A program made the position numbers and the translations under genes. The notes beneath the pieces were generated by a model. The model made no database searches. It was given only the letters and a program-made list of their open reading frames with translations, and was not told where the DNA came from. DNA of 5,479 bases from Streptosporangiaceae bacterium (lineage in GTDB: Bacteria > Actinomycetota > Actinomycetes > Streptosporangiales > Streptosporangiaceae): positions 1 through 5,479 of the forward strand of contig JASIJN010000570.1 in the NCBI GenBank assembly GCA_030050125.1, in the 5' to 3' direction. Positions 1 to 5,112 of this stretch are shown here, piece by piece. Position 1 is the first letter of the stretch. Every line of letters begins with the position of its first letter.

Positions 1-744
1 GCCTGCGGCGACCCGGCCGACGCCGGCGCGCTGCCCCCCTGGGCGGGGCCCGGCCCCGACGACATCCGCGCGTTTACCGACCTCGCCGAGCGGCTGGCGG
101 TGCCGGTCCCGGCCGGGCTGCGGTGCGAGCTGGACGAGCTGATCGGCCGGCTGGCCCGCGGCGGGCACGCGCTGCTGCACGGCGACCCGTGTCCCGACAA
201 CGCCATCGCCACCTCGGACGGAATCCGATTCATCGACCTGGAGGCGGCCGCGCTGGGCGGCGGCGACGCCGAGCTTGCCTACCTTCGGGTCGGCTGGCCC
301 ACCTGCTGGTGCGCCACGTCTGTGCCGGAACCCGAGCTCGCCGACGCCGAGGCGGCCTACCGGTCGACGTGGCGGTCCGTCACCGGCACCGAGCTCGGCG
401 ACGGCCTGGCCGACGCCTGCGCCGGATGGCTCATCCGGGGCGACGCGCTGGTCGAGCGGGCCGAGCGCACGGGATCGGTGCATCTGATGCGGATGCCACA
501 GGACGACTGGGAATGGGGCACCGCGACCGCCCGCCAGAGGCTGCTGCACCGGCTGACGGTCGTCGCGGCCACGGCCGACGGCCATCCGGGCCTGGGCCGT
601 CTGGCCCGGGTCAGCCGGGCCATGCGGGACCGGATCCGGCAGGAGTGGCCGGGCACGCCCGCGCTCCCGGTCGCCCGGGGCAACCCGCTCCCGCCGGAGC
701 CTGGCCAACCTGCGAGCAGGAGCGCCGAACCCGGCCAGCCCTAG
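1..744 (+). CDS. Aminoglycoside phosphotransferase (APH)-family kinase, 5'-truncated
   Basis: The frame is open from base 1 to the TAG at 742-744. The gene therefore starts upstream, and 247 C-terminal residues are visible (numbered from the window edge). The GTG at 100 is internal and has no clear ribosome binding site. The catalytic-loop motif HGDPCPDN (H60, D62, N67) matches the APH/choline-kinase pattern HGDxxxxN, in which the Asp is the catalytic base and the Asn binds metal. IDLE (D79) follows about 12 residues later and is the family's metal-binding Asp in the DFG position. The N-lobe with the ATP-binding lysine lies outside the window. The rest is an ordinary helical C-lobe, rich in Trp/Arg, with a Pro-rich tail carrying EPGQP twice (697-711 and 727-741). 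Known for the family: phosphate transfer from ATP to a small-molecule hydroxyl. The substrate here is unknown, and antibiotic resistance should not be assumed. Its stop overlaps the convergent regulator gene by 4 bp. Confidence 0.85.
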   Translation, partial: ACGDPADAGALPPWAGPGPDDIRAFTDLAERLAVPVPAGLRCELDELIGRLARGGHALLHGDPCPDNAIATSDGIRFIDLEAAALGGGDAELAYLRVGWPTCWCATSVPEPELADAEAAYRSTWRSVTGTELGDGLADACAGWLIRGDALVERAERTGSVHLMRMPQDDWEWGTATARQRLLHRLTVVAATADGHPGLGRLARVSRAMRDRIRQEWPGTPALPVARGNPLPPEPGQPASRSAEPGQP

Positions 745-1226
745 CCGGCCATGACGTCGCGGTCGGCCAGCAGGTCGCGGGCCCGGCCGATGCGGGCGTC
801 GAGGTCGGCCAGGAAGCTGTCCAGCCCGGCCCGCTTGGCCTCGACGGTCTTTCGCAAGCTCTCGAGCAGGATCAGGCACTCGCGGGTCAGCTGGAAGCGT
901 TCCTCCTCGCTCGTGCGCCGGTCCCTGTAGGCGCGGCGGATCTGCGCCAGCCGGTCCTCGTTGCGCAGCACGATCGCGATCTCGTCCAGGTTGAGGCCGA
1001 GCAGGGTCTGCAGCTCGCGGATCCGCGCCACCCGGGACAGGTCGTCGGCCGAGTAGCGGCGCATCCCGCCCGGCGTGGTCCGGGCGGGCACGATCAGCCC
1101 CAGCTGCTGGTAGTACCGCAGCGCCCGCTGGGACACGCCGGCCCGGGCGGCCGCGGCTCCGATGCCGAGCAGCTTCTCGTGCCCGGCCGCCTGATCGGCG
1201 GTGCCCGTCCGGACCGTGGTGCTCAC
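741..1226 (-). CDS. MerR-family transcriptional regulator
   Basis: 161 residues with a GTG start. The start is supported by GGAGG at 1236-1240, 9 nt upstream. The winged-helix domain spans about residues 19-90. It opens LLGIGAAAARAGVSQ, then has the family signature RALRYYQQLGLI (34-45), the wing GGMRRYSADDL (53-63) and the region RIRELQTLLGLNLDEI (68-83). Residues about 100-150 are charged and heptad-like, as expected for the dimerising coiled coil. The C-terminal part is short and contains only one cysteine (in RECLILLE). It has no metal-binding Cys cluster, no SoxR-type Fe-S motif and no large drug-binding domain, so the effector is unknown. It follows the MFS gene with a 2-bp gap, indicating co-transcription and probable translational coupling. 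Known for the family: MerR proteins twist promoters with overlong -35/-10 spacers. The dyad at 3227-3250 is a plausible target, making it the likely autoregulator of the exporter operon (inference). Confidence 0.93.
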   Translation of the reverse strand: MSTTVRTGTADQAAGHEKLLGIGAAAARAGVSQRALRYYQQLGLIVPARTTPGGMRRYSADDLSRVARIRELQTLLGLNLDEIAIVLRNEDRLAQIRRAYRDRRTSEEERFQLTRECLILLESLRKTVEAKRAGLDSFLADLDARIGRARDLLADRDVMAG

Positions 1227-1228
1227 CC

Positions 1229-3112
1229 TCAGCCGCCTCCGCGCGATACGTCAAATTCCTCGTCGCCGGGGCTGCCCGACCCGGCCAGCCTACCGTTCGG
1301 GGCTGGCTCGGCCGTCGCGTCCAGGCTGGCCACGGCGGCCGCCTCGTCAAGCCCGACTTCCGCGGCCGACCCGGCCGCGCCTTCGGCCAGCTCCTCGAGC
1401 AGCGGCTCGGCCTGGTGGAAGTAGCGCTTGCCGCGCAGCGCCGAGGCGATGATCGCGATGCCGGTCGCGATCGCGGCGAACGTGAACGCCAGGTGCAGGC
1501 CGCCGGCGAACGGCTCCTCGATCAGGTGCGGGAAGAAGGACCGGCCGGTGATGTAGGCGGCTTGCCTGGCCGGCATCTTCTGCAGCGCCCCGGTCGGGCC
1601 GAGCAGCTCCTTGACCGGGTTGAAGCCCAGGAACGCCGAGAACAGGCTGCCGATCGGCGGCTCGCTCGAGACGAGCCTGGCCGGGGCGGGGGCGACGCCT
1701 GCGGCGGTCAGCCCGCGGTACAGCGCGGACGGCAGGCGCGAGGCCAGGCCCAGCGTGACGATCGTGAAGAACAGGCCCATGGACAGCACGGTGGCCGAGT
1801 TCTGGAAGGTGTTGAGCATCCCGGCGCCGGCGCCCCGCTGGTCCGGCGGGAGGCTGTTCATGACCGAGGCCTGGTTCGGGGCGAAGAACAGCCCCATGCC
1901 GACCGCGAACATGAAGATGAGCAGCGCGAACCAGATGTAGCTGAAGTCGATCGGCAGCAGCTGCAGCAGCAGGAAGCTGCCCCCGGAGATGATCAGGCCG
2001 CCGGTGGCGAACGGCCGGGCCCCGAACCGGTCGGACAGCACCCCGGCCAGCGGGCCGACGATGAGGAACCCGACCGTCAGCGGGATCATGGAGATGCCCG
2101 CCCACAGCGGCGTCTCGGCGAAGCTCTTGCCGTGCTGGGGCAGCCAGATTCCCTGCAGCCAGATGATCAGCATGAACTGGATGCCGCCCCGGCCGAGGGC
2201 GCCGAGGAGGCCCGCGATGTTGCCGGCCGTGAACGCCCGGACCTTGAACAGGCCCAGCCGGAACATCGGCGCCTCGACCTTGGTCTCCACCCAGGCGAAC
2301 AGCACCAGGAGCACGATCCCGCCCGCGATGGCGGCCAGCACCTTGGGGTTGGTCCACCCGGTCGGGTGACCGCCGTACGGGAGCAGCGAGTACACGATCC
2401 CGGTGAGCAGCGAGATCAGCCCGACCGCGAACAGCGTGTTGCCCAGCCAGTCGATCTTGGCGTGGATGCGGACCCCGTTGTCACGCAGCATCAGGTAGGC
2501 CCAGACCGTGCCGAACAGGCCGAACGGGACCGACACCAGGAACACGAGGCGCCACTCGATCGGGGCGAGCACGCCGCCCAGGATGAGGCCGAGGAACGAG
2601 CCGGCCACGGCGGCGATGCCGTTGATCCCCATCGCCTTGCCGCGCTCGTCGGGAGGGAAGGCGTCGGTCAGGATGGCGGTCGAGTTGGCGAACAGGAATG
2701 CGCCGCCGATGCCCTGGAACACCCGCATGACGATGATCCACAGGGCGCCGGCCGGGCCGGTGAGCCAGGTCACCGAGAGCAGGATCGAGAAGAGCGTGAA
2801 GACGGCGAAGCCCAGGTTGTACATGCGCACCCGGCCGTACATGTCGCCGACGCGCCCCAGGCTGACCACGAGCACCGCGGTCACCAGCAGGAACCCGAGG
2901 AAGACCCACAGGAAGTAGGAGGTGTTGGACGGCACCAGCGGGTTCAGGTCGATGCCGCGGAACAGCGCCGGGAGGGAGATCAGCAGGATCGACTGGTTGA
3001 TCGTGACCATCAAGATCCCGAGCGTCGTGTTCGACAGCGCGATCCACTTGTAGTGGACCCCCCGGGCACCCGGGCCCGAAGGTGTCGCCTGCTGCTGCGC
3101 GACCGCCGGCAT
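1229..3112 (-). CDS. MFS transporter, DHA2 (EmrB/QacA-like) 14-TM exporter
   Basis: 627 residues from the ATG at 3112, which has GGGGAG (3117-3122) just upstream. A GTG four codons earlier (3124) lacks a good ribosome binding site. This is an inner-membrane secondary transporter, predicted to be an H+-coupled drug or metabolite exporter. About 14 hydrophobic segments can be read, the first at residues 24-48 and the next at 66-84. MFS motif A, GRVGDMYGR (86-94), follows TM2. RVFQGIGG (130-137) is motif B. The antiporter motif C region is GSFLGLILGG (171-180), followed by the IEWRLVF junction typical of DHA2 proteins. A loop of about 80 residues separates TM13 and TM14. A cytoplasmic tail of about 60 residues (566-627) is acidic and Ala-rich and ends in Gly-Gly-Gly, whose codons also form the next gene's ribosome binding site. 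The usual TM1 Asp (LDxTIVNVALP pattern) is replaced by Asn39 in INQSILLISLP. The downstream merR-type gene suggests inducible export. The substrate is not predictable. Confidence 0.93.
   Translation of the reverse strand: MPAVAQQQATPSGPGARGVHYKWIALSNTTLGILMVTINQSILLISLPALFRGIDLNPLVPSNTSYFLWVFLGFLLVTAVLVVSLGRVGDMYGRVRMYNLGFAVFTLFSILLSVTWLTGPAGALWIIVMRVFQGIGGAFLFANSTAILTDAFPPDERGKAMGINGIAAVAGSFLGLILGGVLAPIEWRLVFLVSVPFGLFGTVWAYLMLRDNGVRIHAKIDWLGNTLFAVGLISLLTGIVYSLLPYGGHPTGWTNPKVLAAIAGGIVLLVLFAWVETKVEAPMFRLGLFKVRAFTAGNIAGLLGALGRGGIQFMLIIWLQGIWLPQHGKSFAETPLWAGISMIPLTVGFLIVGPLAGVLSDRFGARPFATGGLIISGGSFLLLQLLPIDFSYIWFALLIFMFAVGMGLFFAPNQASVMNSLPPDQRGAGAGMLNTFQNSATVLSMGLFFTIVTLGLASRLPSALYRGLTAAGVAPAPARLVSSEPPIGSLFSAFLGFNPVKELLGPTGALQKMPARQAAYITGRSFFPHLIEEPFAGGLHLAFTFAAIATGIAIIASALRGKRYFHQAEPLLEELAEGAAGSAAEVGLDEAAAVASLDATAEPAPNGRLAGSGSPGDEEFDVSRGGG
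1236..1240 (-). promoter_or_regulatory. Ribosome binding site of the merR-type gene, inside the MFS coding end
   Basis: On the - strand this reads GGAGG, 9 nt before the GTG at 1226. It lies within the final Gly codons of the MFS gene (GGA GGC GGC TGA). Ribosomes finishing the exporter therefore terminate next to the regulator's start, which is a translational-coupling layout. It also fixes the GTG as the regulator's start. Confidence 0.75.
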
Positions 3113-3116
3113 GGTT

Positions 3117-3122
3117 CTCCCC
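3117..3122 (-). promoter_or_regulatory. Ribosome binding site of the MFS gene
   Basis: The - strand reads GGGGAG, then AACC, then ATG (3112-3110). This purine tract is the best Shine-Dalgarno candidate before the gene. It favours the ATG at 3112 over the GTG at 3124, which overlaps the tract's upstream side. Confidence 0.65.
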
Positions 3123-3126
3123 ACTG

Positions 3127-3198
3127 TGCTCTGTGAACTGCTGCGTGAACCGCTCTGTGGACTGCTCTGTGGACTGCTCCGTGAACTGCTCCGTGACC
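3127..3198 (-). repeat. Six tandem 12-bp direct repeats in the MFS leader
   Basis: Six head-to-tail units with an exact 12-bp period fill these 72 bases. On the + strand they read tgctctgtgaac, tgctgcgtgaac, cgctctgtggac, tgctctgtggac, tgctccgtgaac and tgctccgtgacc. The - strand consensus is GTTCACRGAGCA. Neighbouring units differ at 1-4 positions, so this is an old or selected array rather than a fresh duplication. The array lies between the candidate promoter (3221-3252) and the ribosome binding site (3117-3122), so it should be transcribed as most of the exporter's 5' leader. I see no ATG- or GTG-started ORF through it on the - strand before the MFS start. Each unit also presents a short GGAG or AGAG purine patch in the mRNA, except the unit at 3139-3150. 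Possible roles are a multi-site operator, an RNA element, or a neutral minisatellite. Confidence 0.9.
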
Positions 3199-3220
3199 TG
3201 GATGGCGCCCCGCGCTGAGC

Positions 3221-3252
3221 TTACTAGACCTTGACGTCAACGTCAGAGTCGG
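3221..3252 (-). promoter_or_regulatory. Candidate MerR-type promoter and operator for the MFS-merR operon
   Basis: A strong dyad occupies 3227-3250. Its core is TGACGT-CA-ACGTCA (3232-3245, perfect 6-bp arms around 2 bp), flanked symmetrically by GAC (3227-3229) and GTC (3248-3250). On the - strand a possible -10, TAGTAA (3226-3221), abuts the dyad on the gene side. A weak possible -35, CCGACT (3252-3247), lies on the other side, leaving a 20-bp spacer filled by the dyad. Known for the family: MerR regulators bind dyads inside 19-20 bp spacers. The placement next to an operon that encodes a MerR protein makes it the natural target (inference). From memory, the core also resembles LiuR-like MerR sites of the TTGACGT-NN-ACGTCAA type. 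The dyad is certain; the -10 and -35 assignments are tentative. Confidence 0.6.
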
Positions 3253-3278
3253 GCTGGGCCCGGCCGCGTACCCGCGGC
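3250..3278 (-). terminator. Possible double-hairpin terminator after the dehydratase gene
   Basis: Starting 3 nt beyond the dehydratase stop (- strand), there is a perfect 6-bp stem with a 4-nt loop, GCCGCG-GGTA-CGCGGC (3278-3263). It is followed directly by a second hairpin, CGGGC-CCA-GCCCG (3262-3250). No U-tract follows. Actinomycete terminators often lack one, but the call is weak in DNA this GC-rich. If real, it separates the catabolic gene from the efflux operon promoter that begins at its edge. Confidence 0.35.
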
Positions 3279-3281
3279 AGG

Positions 3282-4997
3282 TCAGTGCGATTCGCGGCCC
3301 ACCTCGTGGCCGCTGGCCCCGACCAGGAAGTCGAGGTCCGCACCCCGGTCGGCCTGCAGCACGTGGTCCACGTACAGGCGCTCCCAGCCACGGGCCGGGG
3401 CGGCGTAGCCGGCCACCGCGGCCGCGGGCGGCTCCCGGCGCCGCAACTCCTCCTCCGGCACGCCGACGTCGAGGCGCCGCGCCGCGACGTCCAGTTCGAT
3501 GACGTCGCCGGTCCGCACCAGGCCCAGCGGCCCGCCTGCGGCGGCCTCGGGCGCGACGTGCAGAACCACGGTGCCGTACGCGGTCCCGCTCATCCGGCCG
3601 TCGCAGATCCGCACCATGTCCCGCACGCCGCGGGCCAGCAGCTTGGGCGGCAGCGGCAGGTTCGCCACCTCGGGCATGCCCGGGTAGCCCTTGGGCCCGC
3701 AGCCGCGCAGTACCAGGACGGAGTCCGCGCCGACCTCCAGCCCGGGGTCGTCGATGCGCCGGTGGAAGTCCTCGATGCTGTCGAACACGACCGCCGGGCC
3801 GCGGTGGCGCAGGAGTTCCGGCGAGGCGGCGGCGGGCTTGATCACGGCGCCGTCCGGGGCCAGGCTGCCGCGCAGCACGGCGATGCCCGCGTCGGCCTGC
3901 AGCGGGTCGGCGCGGGGCCGGATCACGGCCTGGTCCCAGATCCGCGCGTCGTCGAGGTGGGCGACCAGCGGGCGGCCGGTCACCGTGAGCGCCGCCGGGT
4001 CGAGCAGGTCGCGCACCTCCCGCAGCACGGCGAGCAGGCCTCCCGCCCGGTGGAAGTCCTCCATCAGGTGGCGCCCGGCGGGCTGCAGGTCGACCAGCAG
4101 CGGCACGCCCGAGCCGATGACGTCGAAGTCGTCCAGCGTGAGGCCGATGCCCAGCCGGCCCGCGATCGCCAGCAGGTGCACGACGGCGTTCGTGGAGCCG
4201 CCGATGGCCGCGAGCGCGACGATCGCGTTCACGAACGAGGCCCGGCTGAGCTGGGCACTCGGCCGCAGTCCCCGCTCGACCATGGCCACGGCCAGCCGCC
4301 CGGTGTCGTGCGCGGCCTCGAGCAGCCGGCTGTCCGGCGCCGGCGTCCCGGCGATGCCCGGGATCGTGGTGCCCAGCGCCTCGGCCATGCAGGCCATGGT
4401 CGAGGCCGTCCCCATCGTGTTGCAGTGACCCCGGCTGCGGATCATCGAGGACTCCGACTGCAGGAAGTCGCGTTCGGACAGGTTTCCCGCGCGGACCTCC
4501 TCGCTCAGCCGCCAGACGTCGGTGCCGCAGCCGAGCGGCAGGCCGCGGAAGGTCCCGGTCAGCATCGGCCCGCCCGGGACCACGACCGCGGGCAGGTCGA
4601 CCGAGGCCGCGGCCATCAGCAGGGACGGGATCGTCTTGTCGCACCCGCCGAGCAGCACCACCCCGTCGATCGGGTTGGCCCGCAGCATCTCCTCGGTCGC
4701 CATGGCGGCCATGTTGCGCCAGAGCATCGCGGTAGGGCGGACCAGCGTCTCGCCGAGCGACACCACCGGAAGGTTCATCGGCACCCCGCCGGCCTCCCAC
4801 ACGCCCTGCTTGACGCTCTCGGCGACCTGGTCCAGGTGCAGGTTGCACGGGGCCAGGTCGGAGGCGGTGTTCGCGATCGCGATGTGCGGCCGCCCGTCGA
4901 AGGCGCGGGCCGGCAGGCCCCGGCGCATCCACGCCCGGTGAATGAAGGCGTCGCGGTGGTTGCCCGCGTACCACTGAGAGCTGCGCTGCCCGGCCAT
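3282..4997 (-). CDS. IlvD/Edd-family sugar-acid dehydratase (L-arabinonate/D-xylonate dehydratase-like)
   Basis: 571 residues. The ATG at 4997 is preceded by GGAGG (5003-5007, 5-nt spacing). The open frame extends upstream but lacks family character there. Predicted reaction: dehydration of an aldonic acid to the 2-keto-3-deoxy acid in the cytoplasm, using a [2Fe-2S] cluster and Mg2+. The cluster cysteines are visible as C51 (LAPCNLHL), C119 (GGCDKTIP) and C192 (GHCNTMGTASTM). K121 is the lysine expected to be carbamylated. RMSGTAYG near residue 470 holds the catalytic Ser (S470). C51, C119, C192 and K121 sit at a constant offset of 8 from those I recall for Rhizobium L-arabinonate dehydratase (C59, C127, C200, K129). 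The GHCNTMGTASTM block and the C-terminal LYVDHVLQAD segment belong to the sugar-acid branch rather than to true IlvD or 6-phosphogluconate dehydratase (Edd). Length is close to the family's roughly 580. It is divergent from a zinc dehydrogenase. The exact substrate (arabinonate, xylonate, fuconate, galactonate and so on) cannot be told. Confidence 0.92.
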   Translation of the reverse strand: MAGQRSSQWYAGNHRDAFIHRAWMRRGLPARAFDGRPHIAIANTASDLAPCNLHLDQVAESVKQGVWEAGGVPMNLPVVSLGETLVRPTAMLWRNMAAMATEEMLRANPIDGVVLLGGCDKTIPSLLMAAASVDLPAVVVPGGPMLTGTFRGLPLGCGTDVWRLSEEVRAGNLSERDFLQSESSMIRSRGHCNTMGTASTMACMAEALGTTIPGIAGTPAPDSRLLEAAHDTGRLAVAMVERGLRPSAQLSRASFVNAIVALAAIGGSTNAVVHLLAIAGRLGIGLTLDDFDVIGSGVPLLVDLQPAGRHLMEDFHRAGGLLAVLREVRDLLDPAALTVTGRPLVAHLDDARIWDQAVIRPRADPLQADAGIAVLRGSLAPDGAVIKPAAASPELLRHRGPAVVFDSIEDFHRRIDDPGLEVGADSVLVLRGCGPKGYPGMPEVANLPLPPKLLARGVRDMVRICDGRMSGTAYGTVVLHVAPEAAAGGPLGLVRTGDVIELDVAARRLDVGVPEEELRRREPPAAAVAGYAAPARGWERLYVDHVLQADRGADLDFLVGASGHEVGRESH

Positions 4998-5002
4998 CGG
5001 CG

Positions 5003-5007
5003 CCTCC
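5003..5007 (-). promoter_or_regulatory. Ribosome binding site of the dehydratase
   Basis: On the - strand this reads GGAGG, 5 nt before the ATG at 4997. It settles the start against in-frame upstream extension toward 5426, which would run antisense through the divergent dehydrogenase gene. Confidence 0.75.
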
Positions 5008-5025
5008 GTCGTCCTGACACGTCGG

Positions 5026-5031
5026 TAGCAT
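5026..5031 (+). promoter_or_regulatory. Candidate -10 box for the dehydrogenase transcript
   Basis: TAGCAT fits the actinobacterial TANNNT -10 pattern. No convincing -35 lies 16-19 bp upstream, which is common in this phylum. The expected start of transcription, about 7 nt downstream, coincides with the A of an ATG at 5038, the arrangement seen in leaderless mRNAs. This rests on sequence pattern only. Confidence 0.35.
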
Positions 5032-5037
5032 CTTGAA

Positions 5038-5112
5038 ATGTCGACACAACTTACTGCGGCAACCGGCGACCGCGCGCCGGCGGACGCCGTGGCGAGGGGG
5101 GCCGCGGCGTGA
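5038..5112 (+). CDS. Possible leaderless 24-residue leader ORF
   Basis: ATG at 5038, then 24 sense codons, ending in TGA at 5110-5112. The stop overlaps the dehydrogenase GTG (5109-5111) in the four-base junction GTGA, a classic translational-coupling overlap. There is no Shine-Dalgarno sequence before the ATG, but a TAGCAT box ends 6 nt upstream, so it could be read from a leaderless transcript. The peptide begins MSTQLTAATG and ends in an Ala/Gly-rich stretch. It has no recognisable domain, no transmembrane helix and no run of one amino acid typical of attenuators. Its first codons (TCG ACA CAA CTT ACT) are atypical for this genome, so it may be a chance frame through a regulatory region. 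It could also be a coupling device for the dehydrogenase. Confidence 0.3.
   Translation: MSTQLTAATGDRAPADAVARGAAA
5039..5046. promoter_or_regulatory. Palindrome in the divergent spacer, possible operator
   Basis: TGTCGACA is a perfect 8-bp palindrome in the middle of the spacer between the divergent dehydratase and dehydrogenase genes. It is flanked by TTG (5034) and CAA (5047) in imperfect symmetry. The element GACAC recurs at 5016-5020 and 5043-5047. It is a possible site for a shared regulator of both genes, but it is too short to name a family, and the chance of random occurrence is appreciable. Confidence 0.25.
5094..5101 (+). promoter_or_regulatory. Ribosome binding site of the dehydrogenase
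   Basis: GAGGGGGG with a 7-nt spacer to the GTG at 5109. It supports that GTG as the start and also lies inside the possible 24-codon ORF, so translation of the ORF would expose or sweep this site. Confidence 0.65.

Noticed and set aside
697..741. Repeated EPGQP at the end of the kinase as a functional repeat
   Set aside because: There are only two copies in a Pro-rich, probably disordered tail. The DNA copies have diverged, and chance or a minor duplication is enough to explain them.
3113..3124. GTG at 3124 as the MFS start
   Set aside because: It has no good Shine-Dalgarno sequence upstream. The purine tract at 3117-3122 would be inside the gene and is well placed for the ATG at 3112. The four-residue difference is not decisive for function.
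1415..3136. Very long + strand open frame (573 codons) opposite the MFS gene
   Set aside because: It is rich in Arg, Gln, Glu and Asp with no domain, and is a typical antisense shadow of a high-GC membrane-protein gene. The - strand frame has clear MFS motifs.
3127..3198. CRISPR array
   Set aside because: The units are 12 bp and directly abutting, with no unique spacers and no cas genes nearby.
3235..3240. TTGACG on the - strand as a classical -35 box
   Set aside because: It lies only 8 bp from the TAGTAA box, too close for a sigma-70-type promoter, and no other -10 fits at 16-19 bp. It is better explained as half of the operator dyad.
3282..4997. Dihydroxy-acid dehydratase (ilvD) or 6-phosphogluconate dehydratase (edd)
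   Set aside because: The GHCNTMGTASTM block and the LYVDHVLQAD C-terminus fit sugar-acid dehydratases, and the neighbours are not branched-chain amino acid or Entner-Doudoroff genes.
3010..5049. 679-codon - strand frame and 601-codon + strand frame over the dehydratase
   Set aside because: Both are low-complexity Arg/Gly/Pro/Ala frames without motifs. The dehydratase frame has all catalytic residues. The VH.A repeat in the 679-codon frame is simply the translated 12-bp array.
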